Shown piece by piece: positions 44,057 through 52,199 of a stretch of DNA of 64,000 nucleotides. The position numbers and the translations under genes were made by a program. Source of the stretch: Marinobacter bohaiensis (GTDB lineage Bacteria; Pseudomonadota; Gammaproteobacteria; Pseudomonadales; Oleiphilaceae). The DNA is taken from the NCBI RefSeq assembly GCF_003258515.1, contig NZ_QGEH01000007.1, positions 104,155-168,154 of the forward strand, read 5' to 3'. The notes beneath the pieces were generated by a model. The model made no database searches and was not told the DNA's origin. It saw only the letters and a program-made list of their open reading frames with translations. Numbering within the stretch: the stretch's first letter is position 1; every line of letters starts with the position of its first letter.

Positions 44057-45361
44057 TCAGTCCACCAGCCACAGGGCGGTTTGCGGCCACACCAGCAGCA
44101 GGGCCAGCACGCACAGCTGCAGGGCGATGAACGGCAGCAGCGACACGAAGATATCCTTGAGACTCACGCCCGCCGGTGCCACGCCCTTCAGGTAGAAGGC
44201 GGCGGGGCCGAACGGCGGCGACAGGAAGGACACCTGCATGTTCACCGCGAACAGGATGCCGAACCAGATCGGGCTGTAGCCCAGCTCGGTGACGATGGGC
44301 ACGAAGATCGGCAGGGTCAGCATGGCCACGCCGATCCAGTCCAGGAACATGCCCAGCACCAGCAGGATCGCCATCATCACCAGCAGCACCGCGATGGGCT
44401 GGACGTCCAGGCCGAGGATCATGTCGGAGATGAAGTCGTTGCCGCCCATCAGGTTGTAGACGCCCACCAGCGCCGCGGCACCGATGCCGATCCAGATGAT
44501 CATGCCGCAGGTGGTCATGGTCTGGTCCAGACTCTTGTGGAGGGTGCCCAGCTGCAGCTCGCCGCGGTAGAAAATGGCCAGCAGCACGCCGAACACGCCC
44601 ATGGCCGCCGCTTCGGTGACCGAGGCCACGCCGCCGTAGATCGAGCCCAGCACCAGCGCCGCGATCAGCGCCGGCACGATCACCGCTTTCAGCGCTTCGC
44701 CTTTGGAGGCGAAGGTTTCGGCGCGGTGTTCGTCGGTCAGCGGCGGGCCCATCTCCGGATTGCGCAGGCAGCGCACCAGCACGTAGGCGATGTAGCTGCC
44801 CATCAGGATCACCGCCGGGGTGATGGCGGCGGTGAACAGGTCGGCGATGGAGACCGAGGCGATCAGGCCGTAGATGATCAGCACGATGGACGGCGGCATC
44901 ATGGTGCCCAGCGAGCCGCCGGCGCAGACCACGCCGATGGACAGGTGCTTGTCGTAACCCAGCCGCAGCATCTGCGGCAGCGCCAGGATGCCCAGCAGCA
45001 CGATCTCGCCGCCGATGATTCCCGACAGCGCCGCCAGGAAGAAGGCAACCACCACCGTCTGTACCGCCACGCCCCCGGCCAGGCGCCCGGCGAACAGGCG
45101 CATGGCGTTGAACAGGTCTTTGGCGATCCCCGATCGGTCCAGCAGCGACGCCATGAACACGAACATGGGCACCGCCACCAGCGAATACTCGGTGACGAAC
45201 CCGTAGACCCGGCTGGTGACCAGTGGCAGCGACATCGGCCCGAACCAGCCAAAAGCGAAACACAGCGCCACCAGCCCGGTAATGAAGGCCAGCGGCAGGC
45301 CGGTCACCAGCAGCGCGAAGATGGCGCCGACCAGCAGCGTCGTGCCTTGTGCGATATCCAT
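44057..45361 (-). CDS. dctM: TRAP transporter large permease subunit (DctM type)
   Basis: A 434-residue membrane protein with about twelve helices, the translocating subunit of a tripartite ATP-independent periplasmic transporter. GLPLAFITGLVALCFAFGW, PMFVFMASLLDRSGIAKDLF, GSLGTMMPPSIVLIIYG and a late LDWIGVAMLTLPIFVP are family motifs. The start overlaps the dctQ stop by one base (TGATG). With DctQ and DctP it imports an organic acid using the Na+ gradient; by context a sugar acid such as arabonate or another aldonate. Confidence 0.93.
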   Translation of the reverse strand: MDIAQGTTLLVGAIFALLVTGLPLAFITGLVALCFAFGWFGPMSLPLVTSRVYGFVTEYSLVAVPMFVFMASLLDRSGIAKDLFNAMRLFAGRLAGGVAVQTVVVAFFLAALSGIIGGEIVLLGILALPQMLRLGYDKHLSIGVVCAGGSLGTMMPPSIVLIIYGLIASVSIADLFTAAITPAVILMGSYIAYVLVRCLRNPEMGPPLTDEHRAETFASKGEALKAVIVPALIAALVLGSIYGGVASVTEAAAMGVFGVLLAIFYRGELQLGTLHKSLDQTMTTCGMIIWIGIGAAALVGVYNLMGGNDFISDMILGLDVQPIAVLLVMMAILLVLGMFLDWIGVAMLTLPIFVPIVTELGYSPIWFGILFAVNMQVSFLSPPFGPAAFYLKGVAPAGVSLKDIFVSLLPFIALQLCVLALLLVWPQTALWLVD

Positions 45362-45987
45362 CAGCGGTACTCCTCGACCAGGCGGCCTTCGGTTTCCGGT
45401 TCCAGCCGGGCGCGCAGGGACTGCACCAGGTGGCAGGCGGCCTGCACGGTCATCACCGCCAGCGCCAGCAGGATCATGCCCTTGACCAGGGTGGGAAACG
45501 GCGGGTTCCAGGAGGTGCCGGAGCGCTCCAGGGACCAGTCGCCCATCGGGTTATGGGACGACTTCCAGAACATCACGTAGCCGGCGTAGCTCATCAGCAG
45601 GCAGAAGCCCAGGGTGACCAGATCGTTGAAGCGGTCCAGCCAGAGGCGCACGCGCGGGCCCACCGTGTCGTAGAGCACGCGCACGCGGATATGACGGTTG
45701 TTGGCCATGGCCACCGGGCCGCCCAGGGAGAACAGGGTGGCCACCAGCATCACCACGGTTTCGTGCACCCAGGAGGTGGGCGAGTCCAGGCCGTAGCGCA
45801 TGAACACTTCGTACACACTGATGGTCATGGCGATGAAGACGAGCCAGGCGGCGGACCGGCCGCAGCGCAGCACGAGACGGTCGAAGCCGTTGCGAGCGCC
45901 GGCGTCCGGCGGGCTGTCGGCGCTGGTTTCGGTCGCCACCGGCCGGGTCGGTTCGGTTGAGTTCGACGGATGAGAAGAAGACGACAT
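45361..45987 (-). CDS. dctQ: TRAP transporter small permease subunit (DctQ type)
   Basis: A 208-residue membrane protein with four helices, including SAAWLVFIAMTISVYEVFMRY, VHETVVMLVATLFSLGG and VTLGFCLLMSYAGYVMFW. GPVAMANNRHIRVRVLYD is the typical DctQ loop. The first ~35 residues are a polar cytoplasmic tail. It is translationally coupled to dctM and lies 51 bp after dctP. Confidence 0.9.
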   Translation of the reverse strand: MSSSSHPSNSTEPTRPVATETSADSPPDAGARNGFDRLVLRCGRSAAWLVFIAMTISVYEVFMRYGLDSPTSWVHETVVMLVATLFSLGGPVAMANNRHIRVRVLYDTVGPRVRLWLDRFNDLVTLGFCLLMSYAGYVMFWKSSHNPMGDWSLERSGTSWNPPFPTLVKGMILLALAVMTVQAACHLVQSLRARLEPETEGRLVEEYR

Positions 45988-46038
45988 GGTTCCTCCGGGT
46001 GGCGCGGGGCGCCACCGTCTTGGGGCCGGATAGACCGG

Positions 46039-47094
46039 TTAAAGCAGGTTGCGCGAACGCAGGAACGCGGTGACCGAGTCGTAGATCTTGGCGGTCATGT
46101 CGTTCTTGTCCGCCCAGACTTTCCACTCCTGTTCCGCCGCCTGGCGGAACTTCTTGCGCTCGCTGTCTGGCAGGTCGAACGGGTGCACGTCCGGATCCTG
46201 CTTGAGCTTCTGCAGGGTCTCGATGTCCTGCGCCTGCAGGCGTGCCACCAGGTCGTAGGCCATGGCGTCAAAGGCGGTCTTGAGGGTCACCTTCAGGTCT
46301 TCGGGCAGGCCGTCCCAGATCTTCTTGTTGATGGAGATGGCGTTCATCGGCATCGAGTGGAAGCCCGGATACAGCGGGTACGGCGCGAAGCTGTGCAGGC
46401 CCATGGCGTCGTTGTTGGACAGCACGGTGGAGTCGGCGGCGTCGATCACGCCCTTCTCCAGACCGGTGTAGACCTCCGAGCCGGGCAGGTTCACCGGCGT
46501 GGCGCCGATGCGCTCGAAGATGTTGTAGACCATGCCCTGCGGGGCGCGGATCTTCAGCCCTTTGAAGTCGTCCAGCGACTTGATGGGCACGGTGGAGGGA
46601 ATGGATTCCAGCGGGAAGGTCATGGCGCCGATCAGGTGCACACCGTAGGGCTCGACCAGCTCGTTGTAGAGGTCTTCGCCGCCGCCGTGCTTCATGTAGG
46701 CGAGAAAGTCGTTGGGGTCGCTCCAGGCGCCCACCAGGTTGCCCAGCATGCCGAAGGCCGGGTTCTGGCCGGAGAAATAGCTGGGGTCGGTGATGTGGCC
46801 CTGCAGGATGCCGGCGCTCACCGCCTCCAGGGTTTCGGTGGGGCCCACCACCGAGTTGATCGGCATGATCTCGATGGCGACTCGGCCGTCGGTCATGGTT
46901 TCGATGCGATCGGCCCATTCCTGCTTGATCTTGAAGCTCACTTCACCGGCGGTTTCCGAGGCCTGGAATTTCCAGTCGTACTCGGCCGCCTGGGCGGAAG
47001 ACAGGGTCAGGGAAAAGGACAGGGCGGTGCCCATCAGGACAAGGTTGCGTTTCAGGGATAGCCGCTTTGAAGACGGGCGCTTGGAAAACAGCAT
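46039..47094 (-). CDS. dctP: TRAP transporter periplasmic solute-binding protein (DctP type)
   Basis: A 351-residue secreted binding protein with a signal peptide (about residues 15-36, ending SSAQA-A). The DctP fold is shown by FKIKQEWADRIETMTDGRV, LESIPSTVPIKSLDDFKGLK, IRAPQGMVYNIFERIGATPV with the usual substrate-carboxylate arginine, and GLEKGVIDAAD. The ligand is unknown; a sugar acid is likely from its neighbours. It is the first gene of the operon and is divergent from the arabonate-type dehydratase gene, sharing a promoter region with an operator-like palindrome. Confidence 0.93.
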   Translation of the reverse strand: MLFSKRPSSKRLSLKRNLVLMGTALSFSLTLSSAQAAEYDWKFQASETAGEVSFKIKQEWADRIETMTDGRVAIEIMPINSVVGPTETLEAVSAGILQGHITDPSYFSGQNPAFGMLGNLVGAWSDPNDFLAYMKHGGGEDLYNELVEPYGVHLIGAMTFPLESIPSTVPIKSLDDFKGLKIRAPQGMVYNIFERIGATPVNLPGSEVYTGLEKGVIDAADSTVLSNNDAMGLHSFAPYPLYPGFHSMPMNAISINKKIWDGLPEDLKVTLKTAFDAMAYDLVARLQAQDIETLQKLKQDPDVHPFDLPDSERKKFRQAAEQEWKVWADKNDMTAKIYDSVTAFLRSRNLL

Positions 47095-47207
47095 AGTGAC
47101 ACTCCTCGGGAGATTGTTTTTGTATCAGTGGCCCGCTGCGGGGCGTGACCACGAGTCACTGTTGGTTGTGCTGGGCGTTGTTTGTGCCGGATTGTTTTTC
47201 AGGATCG

Positions 47208-47236
47208 ATATTAGACATAAATTTTTATTTGTTCAA
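47208..47236 (-). promoter_or_regulatory. Candidate promoter of the dctPQM operon
   Basis: On the minus strand TTGAAC (plus-strand 47231-47236) and TAATAT (47208-47213) are separated by 17 bp, 4/6 matches each, in very AT-rich DNA. The -35 lies within the palindrome at 47229-47239. Confidence 0.45.
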
Positions 47237-47239
47237 CAT
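47229..47239. promoter_or_regulatory. FadR-type operator between dctP and the dehydratase gene
   Basis: TTGTTCAACAT has the GTnnnAC core of FadR-subfamily operators. It overlaps the predicted -35 boxes of both divergent promoters, so one bound repressor could block both. Confidence 0.55.
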
Positions 47240-47258
47240 ACGATTTTTTATGTATGGT
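47229..47258 (+). promoter_or_regulatory. Candidate promoter of the arabonate-type dehydratase gene
   Basis: TTGTTC (47229-47234) and TATGGT (47253-47258) with an 18-bp spacer, each 4/6 to consensus, in an AT-rich stretch about 80 bp upstream of the ATG. Confidence 0.4.
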
Positions 47259-47336
47259 TTACGCAGTGAGCGACGACCGTCGAAACAAAACAAGAAACCG
47301 GGCCGCCGTCCGGAATCCGGTAAGGAGTGAATCAAC

Positions 47337-49082
47337 ATGACCAACAGCAAGCGCCCGCTGCGATCGGCCCAGTGGTTCGGCACCGCCGACAAGAACGGCT
47401 TCATGTATCGGAGCTGGATGAAGAACCAGGGCATTCCCGAGCACGAATTCCAGGGCAAGCCCATCATCGGCATCTGCAACACCTGGTCGGAGTTGACCCC
47501 CTGCAACGCCCACTTCCGCAAGCTGGCCGAGCACGTCAAGAAAGGGGTGCTGGAGGCGGGTGGTTACCCGGTGGAGTTCCCGGTGTTCTCCAACGGCGAG
47601 TCCAACCTGCGCCCCACCGCGATGTTCACCCGCAACCTGGCGAGCATGGATGTCGAAGAGGCCATTCGCGGCAATCCCATCGACGCGGTGGTGCTGCTGG
47701 TGGGCTGCGACAAGACCACGCCGGCGCTGCTGATGGGCGCGGCCAGCTGCGACATTCCCACCATCGTGGTGTCCGGCGGGCCCATGCTGAACGGCAAGCA
47801 CAAGGGCAAGGACATCGGCTCCGGCACGGTGGTGTGGCAGCTGTCGGAGGAAGTGAAGGCGGGCCGCATCAGCCTGCACGATTTCATGGCCGCCGAGGCC
47901 GGCATGTCCCGTTCGGCCGGCACCTGCAACACCATGGGCACGGCGTCCACCATGGCCTGCATCGCCGAATCCCTGGGCACCACCCTGCCCCACAACGCGG
48001 CCATCCCGGCGGTGGATTCACGCCGCTACGTGCTGGCGCACCTGTCGGGCAACCGCATCGTGGAAATGGTGAACGAGGACCTGCACCTGTCCAAAGTGCT
48101 GACCCGAGAGGCCTTCGAGAACGCCATCCGCACCAACGCCGCCATCGGCGGGTCCACCAACGCGGTGGTGCACCTCAAGGCCATCGCCGGGCGCATCGGC
48201 GTCGACCTGGCGCTGGACGACTGGACCCGCATCGGCCGCGGCACGCCCACCATCGTCGACCTGCAACCCTCCGGTCGCTTCCTGATGGAAGAGTTCTACT
48301 ACGCCGGCGGCCTGCCCGCGGTGCTGCGCCGGCTGGGCGACGCCGACCGCCTGCCCCACAAGGACGCGCTGACCGTCAACGGCAAGACCCTGTGGGAGAA
48401 CGTCTGTGAGGCGCCTCTGTACAACGAAGAGGTGATCCGCCCGCTCGACAACCCGCTGCGGGACGACGGCGGCATGTGCATCCTGCGCGGCAACCTGGCC
48501 CCGCGCGGCGCCGTGCTCAAGCCGTCGGCGGCGACCCCGGAGCTGATGCGCCATCGCGGCCGCGCCGTGGTGTTCAACGACTTCGACCACTACAAGGCGC
48601 GCATCAACGACCCCGAGCTGGACGTGGACGCGAGCAGTATCCTGGTGATGCGTAACTGCGGCCCGCGCGGTTATCACGGCATGGCGGAAGTGGGCAACAT
48701 GGGGCTGCCGGCCAAGCTGCTGGAGCAGGGCGTGACCGACATGGTGCGCATCTCCGACGCCCGCATGAGCGGCACCGCCTACGGCACCGTGGTGCTGCAC
48801 GTGGCGCCGGAAGCGGCGGCGGGCGGCCCTCTGGCGGCGGTGCGCGACGGCGACTGGATCGAACTGGACTGCGACAGCGGCCGCCTGCACCTGGACGTCA
48901 GCGACGCCGAGATCCAGGCGCGGCTGGACGAGAGCGACCCGATGGCCCAGTCCAACCGCATTGCCAGCGACGGCGGCTACCGCCAGCTCTACATCGAGCA
49001 CGTACTGCAGGCGGACGAAGGCTGCGACTTCGACTTCCTGGTGGGCAACCGGGGGGCGGACGTGCCCCGGCACTCGCACTGA
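47337..49082 (+). CDS. L-arabonate (sugar-acid) dehydratase, IlvD/Edd family
   Basis: A 581-residue Fe-S dehydratase. The cluster-ligand cysteines occur in GICNTWSELTPC, LLVGCDKTTPA and GTCNTMGTASTM. NAAIGGSTNAVVHL and CGPRGYHGMAEVGN are family hallmarks. The sequence style and the gene neighbourhood favour L-arabonate dehydratase (product 2-keto-3-deoxy-L-arabonate, the substrate of the AraD1-type enzyme) over dihydroxyacid or phosphogluconate dehydratase; D-xylonate dehydratase remains possible. AAGGAG precedes the start. A strong terminator follows. Confidence 0.9.
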   Translation: MTNSKRPLRSAQWFGTADKNGFMYRSWMKNQGIPEHEFQGKPIIGICNTWSELTPCNAHFRKLAEHVKKGVLEAGGYPVEFPVFSNGESNLRPTAMFTRNLASMDVEEAIRGNPIDAVVLLVGCDKTTPALLMGAASCDIPTIVVSGGPMLNGKHKGKDIGSGTVVWQLSEEVKAGRISLHDFMAAEAGMSRSAGTCNTMGTASTMACIAESLGTTLPHNAAIPAVDSRRYVLAHLSGNRIVEMVNEDLHLSKVLTREAFENAIRTNAAIGGSTNAVVHLKAIAGRIGVDLALDDWTRIGRGTPTIVDLQPSGRFLMEEFYYAGGLPAVLRRLGDADRLPHKDALTVNGKTLWENVCEAPLYNEEVIRPLDNPLRDDGGMCILRGNLAPRGAVLKPSAATPELMRHRGRAVVFNDFDHYKARINDPELDVDASSILVMRNCGPRGYHGMAEVGNMGLPAKLLEQGVTDMVRISDARMSGTAYGTVVLHVAPEAAAGGPLAAVRDGDWIELDCDSGRLHLDVSDAEIQARLDESDPMAQSNRIASDGGYRQLYIEHVLQADEGCDFDFLVGNRGADVPRHSH

Positions 49083-49100
49083 TTGCGATCGATGGAACGG

Positions 49101-49128
49101 AAAACGCCGGGCAATGCCCGGCGTTTTT
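49101..49128. terminator. Bidirectional intrinsic terminator after the dehydratase gene
   Basis: A perfect 12-bp stem (AAAACGCCGGGC with GCCCGGCGTTTT), 3-nt loop, T-run on the right and A-run on the left. It lies between convergent dehydratase (plus) and GntR (minus) genes. Confidence 0.9.
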
Positions 49129-49159
49129 GTGTCCAGTGTTCTGTGTCTGATATCGAGAA

Positions 49160-49957
49160 TCAGGCCAGACCCGGATCGTGCCCCAGCGCCGTTTCCGGCA
49201 TCTCGATGCCCAGCGCGGCGGCGGTGCTCGCCAGCACGTCCTGGGCGGCGAGGAAGGCCTCGCGGGGCTGGCGCGCGCGGATAGCGTCCATTACCCGGCG
49301 GTGGCGTTCCAGGCTTTCCGCCGGATCGGCGGTGTGCACGTTGGAGCGGGCGATCAGCAGATAGATGGACGGCCGCAGGATGTGGGACAGCTGGGTCCAG
49401 ACGATGTTGTGGGTGGCGCGGAAGATGGCCTCGTGAAAGGCCACGTCGAACTCACTGTGGGCGTCCCCGTCGTCACCGCTGTGGTCGACCGTGCGGCTCA
49501 TGCCCTCGAAGGCCTCCTCGATGGCCACCAGGTCGCGGGCCTTGGCGGACTTGGCCGCGGTCATCGCGACGTAGGGTTCCACGTCCAGGCGGAACGACAG
49601 GATCTCCTTGAGGATCTCCGGGTTGGGCGCGGCGTAGCGGGTCATCCAGTCGGTGACCTGCGGATCGAGGATGTGCCAGGCGTCGTACTCGCGCACCTTG
49701 GAGCCGTGGCCGGAAATGCGCTCGATGATGCCCGAATCCACCAGCTGGCGCAGGTCGCTGCGCACGGCGGGGCGGTTGATGCCCAACTGTTCGCACAGGT
49801 CGATTTCCTTGGGCACGAAATCGCCCGGCCGGTAACGACCGGAGAAGATCGCTTCCGCCAGAAAGTCCGCGACACTGGCTCTTTGGGGGGATTTCGGGGC
49901 TTTGGTCTTCACCGTGGTATTCGAATTCACGACAGCGCTTCCGTTTATATTCACCAT
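49160..49957 (-). CDS. FadR-subfamily GntR transcriptional regulator
   Basis: A 265-residue regulator. The N-terminal winged-helix domain (about 28-95) has SGRYRPGDFVPKEIDLCEQLG and INRPAVRSDLRQLVDSGII. The C-terminal FCD ligand domain (about 110-245) has metal-binding histidines and acid residues (FDVAFHEAIFRATHN, ERHRRVMDAI). FCD regulators usually sense sugar acids or organic acids. Its own promoter region carries an ATGTACTACAT palindrome 11-21 bp upstream of the start, suggesting autoregulation. No clear Shine-Dalgarno precedes the ATG. Confidence 0.92.
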   Translation of the reverse strand: MVNINGSAVVNSNTTVKTKAPKSPQRASVADFLAEAIFSGRYRPGDFVPKEIDLCEQLGINRPAVRSDLRQLVDSGIIERISGHGSKVREYDAWHILDPQVTDWMTRYAAPNPEILKEILSFRLDVEPYVAMTAAKSAKARDLVAIEEAFEGMSRTVDHSGDDGDAHSEFDVAFHEAIFRATHNIVWTQLSHILRPSIYLLIARSNVHTADPAESLERHRRVMDAIRARQPREAFLAAQDVLASTAAALGIEMPETALGHDPGLA

Positions 49958-49967
49958 ACGGTGACAT

Positions 49968-49978
49968 ATGTACTACAT
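49968..49978. promoter_or_regulatory. FadR-type operator upstream of the GntR gene
   Basis: ATGTACTACAT shares the ATGTnnnACAT form with the site at 41529-41539 and the core with 47229-47239. It lies immediately upstream of the GntR start codon. Confidence 0.55.
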
Positions 49979-50170
49979 TTCGGCAAGCCGCATGGCGACC
50001 GACGATCCAGGCCACAGTGTACCCAAGCCGGGCGAGGCGGAGTAGGCAGCGTGCGCCCCCGCGTGCCATCGCTCGGCAGGCGGTCGCCACACGCGGACGG
50101 CTTTCCGTGACCGGTCCCTTGCCCTACACTCGCCCATGCTTTTCTCCGTTGGCCACTCAACAGGTGCTGC

Positions 50171-51382
50171 ATGGCTGCCACGTCGTCCCCGACGCCTCTT
50201 TCTTCCCGCGAACTCTGGACCGTCCTGGGAGCCGGTGCCGTCGCCCTGCTGGTGGTCCACGGCCTGGGGCGTTTCTACTACACGCCGTTGTTGCCGTACC
50301 TGGTCAGTGACGGCGTGCTCAGCTCCAGTGAAGCCGCGTCCCTGGCCACCTGGAACTACCTGGGCTACCTGATGGGCGCGATGCTGGCGATCCGCTGGCA
50401 CCGGGTGGATCACATTCGCTTTCTGCTGCCTCTGTCGCTGGTGGTCCATCTCGTCACCAGCCTGCTGCAGACGCAAATCGAGAACGTTGACCTGCAGGAC
50501 GCGGTGCGCTGGCTCAACGGCGTGGCCAACGGCATCGTCTTCGTGCAGGCGCCGGCGCTGATCCTGGAGTGGCTGGTGCGCCGCAATCGGGCGTCCCTGA
50601 GCGGGCTGGTTTACCTGGGCGTGGGGATCGGGCTGCTGGTTTCCAGCGCTATGGTCTCGCTCAGCGCCGACTGGCTGTCGGGCGCGGGTCGCTGGTGGCC
50701 GGCACTGGTGCTGTCGGTGCCGCTGTGCTGGTGGGCGTGGCGGGTATTGCGTGAGCTCGACGTGCCGGTGACGGGGCCGAGCGAGTCTGAACACACGCCG
50801 GCCAAACCCGGCAAGTCGCCCCTGTTCGACCGTGCCAGCATCCCGCTGTTCCTGTCCTACGCCGGCGCCGGTCTGGGTTATATCCTGCCGATGACCTTCC
50901 TGCCACTGCTGGCGACCATGCAACTGGCACCCGGCGACTGGCTGGTGGACGGCTCCTGGCTGATCGTCGCCCTGGCCACCATCCCGTCGGCGTGGATCTG
51001 GAATCACCTGGGCGCGCGCATCGGCGACCGACTGGCGCTGCGGCTCAACTTTGTGGTGCAACTGCTTGGCGTACTGGCGGCGGTGATCTGGCCGGGGCCG
51101 GTGGGTATCGTGCTGTGCGGGGTGCTGGTGGGCGGCACCTTCCTGGGCTCGGTGCTGCTGACCCAGCGCATTGCCCGCGCCCTGCATCCGCACCAGGGGC
51201 CAAGGCTGTCGGCGGCGATGGTGGCGCTCTACGCCTTCGCGCAGATGGCGGGCCCCTGGCTGGTCAAGCAGTGGCTGGATGCCGGCGGCACGCTGGAAAG
51301 CGGTTTCTGGATCGGCGTCGGCGCTCTGGTGTGGGGGCTGGTGTTTGCCCTGCTGGTGCCGGCGCAGGCGCCGCGTCGCTGA
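50171..51382 (+). CDS. YbfB/YjiJ-family MFS transporter
   Basis: A 403-residue twelve-helix major-facilitator protein. HGLGRFYYTPLLPYLVSDGVLS is the diagnostic N-terminal stretch of the YbfB/YjiJ group, followed by ATWNYLGYLMGAML. The substrate is unknown for the family. It stands alone, divergent from the GntR gene and convergent with the TetR repressor gene, so a link with either is not indicated. Confidence 0.87.
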   Translation: MAATSSPTPLSSRELWTVLGAGAVALLVVHGLGRFYYTPLLPYLVSDGVLSSSEAASLATWNYLGYLMGAMLAIRWHRVDHIRFLLPLSLVVHLVTSLLQTQIENVDLQDAVRWLNGVANGIVFVQAPALILEWLVRRNRASLSGLVYLGVGIGLLVSSAMVSLSADWLSGAGRWWPALVLSVPLCWWAWRVLRELDVPVTGPSESEHTPAKPGKSPLFDRASIPLFLSYAGAGLGYILPMTFLPLLATMQLAPGDWLVDGSWLIVALATIPSAWIWNHLGARIGDRLALRLNFVVQLLGVLAAVIWPGPVGIVLCGVLVGGTFLGSVLLTQRIARALHPHQGPRLSAAMVALYAFAQMAGPWLVKQWLDAGGTLESGFWIGVGALVWGLVFALLVPAQAPRR

Positions 51383-51398
51383 TGCGTTGCCGCTGCCG

Positions 51399-52049
51399 TT
51401 ATCCGGCCCCGCAGGCCGCGTCTTCGCCGACGAAACAATGCTCCAGGGAATAGAAATAGGCGTTGATGACCCGTTCCGATTCCTTCTCCATATCGAACGT
51501 GTCCGGCACCAGCAGCCAGAAATAGATCAGCCCGGTGATCTGCACATGCAGCTGGATGATGGCCCGTTCCACGTCCAGTGATTCCGGTAGCTGCTCCAGC
51601 CGGATGGCATTCCGGAGCACACCGCGCATGCGTTCGGTGGCGTCCTTGATGTTGTTGCGGTGGCGGGTGACCAGCGGCTCGTTCTCCTCGGTCAGCTCGC
51701 ACTTGTGGAACATGATCTCGAACACCCGGCGGCGCTGGGGATCGCGGGCAATCTCCCGGGTGAGGTGGAGCATGAAATCGCGGAAACGGCCCAGCGGGTC
51801 CGGCTGATCCGGGTCTTCCACCACGGCGCGCAGCATTTCCAGCGGCATTTCCTGGCGCTCCATCATGGCCTCGAACACGTCGTGCTTGTTCTTGAAGTGC
51901 CAGTAGATGGCCCCCCGTGTGACGCCCGCGGCCTGGGCGATGTCGTTGAGCGACGTGCGCGATACACCCTTCTCGTAGAACACATGCTCCGCGGCATCCA
52001 GCAACATTTCACGGGTTTTCTGGGCGTCTTCTTTGGTGCGTCGGGCCAT
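51399..52049 (-). CDS. acrR: TetR-family repressor of the adjacent RND efflux operon (AcrR-like)
   Basis: A 216-residue TetR-family protein. The N-terminal helix-turn-helix is LNDIAQAAGVTRGAIYWHFKNK (positions about 35-56), which is very AcrR/TtgR-like. The remaining helices form the drug-binding domain. It is divergent from the efflux operon, and a near-canonical AcrR-type palindrome (52091-52118) lies between them, so it should repress both itself and the pump until ligand binds. Confidence 0.93.
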   Translation of the reverse strand: MARRTKEDAQKTREMLLDAAEHVFYEKGVSRTSLNDIAQAAGVTRGAIYWHFKNKHDVFEAMMERQEMPLEMLRAVVEDPDQPDPLGRFRDFMLHLTREIARDPQRRRVFEIMFHKCELTEENEPLVTRHRNNIKDATERMRGVLRNAIRLEQLPESLDVERAIIQLHVQITGLIYFWLLVPDTFDMEKESERVINAYFYSLEHCFVGEDAACGAG

Positions 52050-52090
52050 CTTGGATCCTGTAAAAATCTCGCAAACACAGTATTAACTAC

Positions 52091-52118
52091 TATACATACA
52101 TTCGTGCATGTATGTATA
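52091..52118. promoter_or_regulatory. AcrR-type operator
   Basis: TATACATACAT-TCGTGC-ATGTATGTATA, perfect 11-bp arms with a 6-bp centre. The E. coli acrAB operator has nearly the same sequence. It overlaps a TATAAT on the plus strand (52115-52120) and TATAGT on the minus strand (plus-strand 52089-52094), so it covers both divergent promoters. Confidence 0.88.
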
Positions 52119-52145
52119 ATCGTGTTTCCACTAACACGTTCGTCG

Positions 52146-52176
52146 ACGCGGGTTCCCTGACCGGGCCCGCGTTTTT
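52146..52176 (+). terminator. Terminator-like hairpin in the efflux operon leader
   Basis: Stem ACGCGGG (52146-52152) with CCCGCGT (52166-52172), 13-nt loop, followed by a run of T. It lies after the predicted start point (about 52127) and 24 bp before the acrA start, so it may act as an attenuator. Alternatively it could be mere GC-rich structure. Confidence 0.55.
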
Positions 52177-52199
52177 ATTGGGTCGATAGAGGTTTATCC

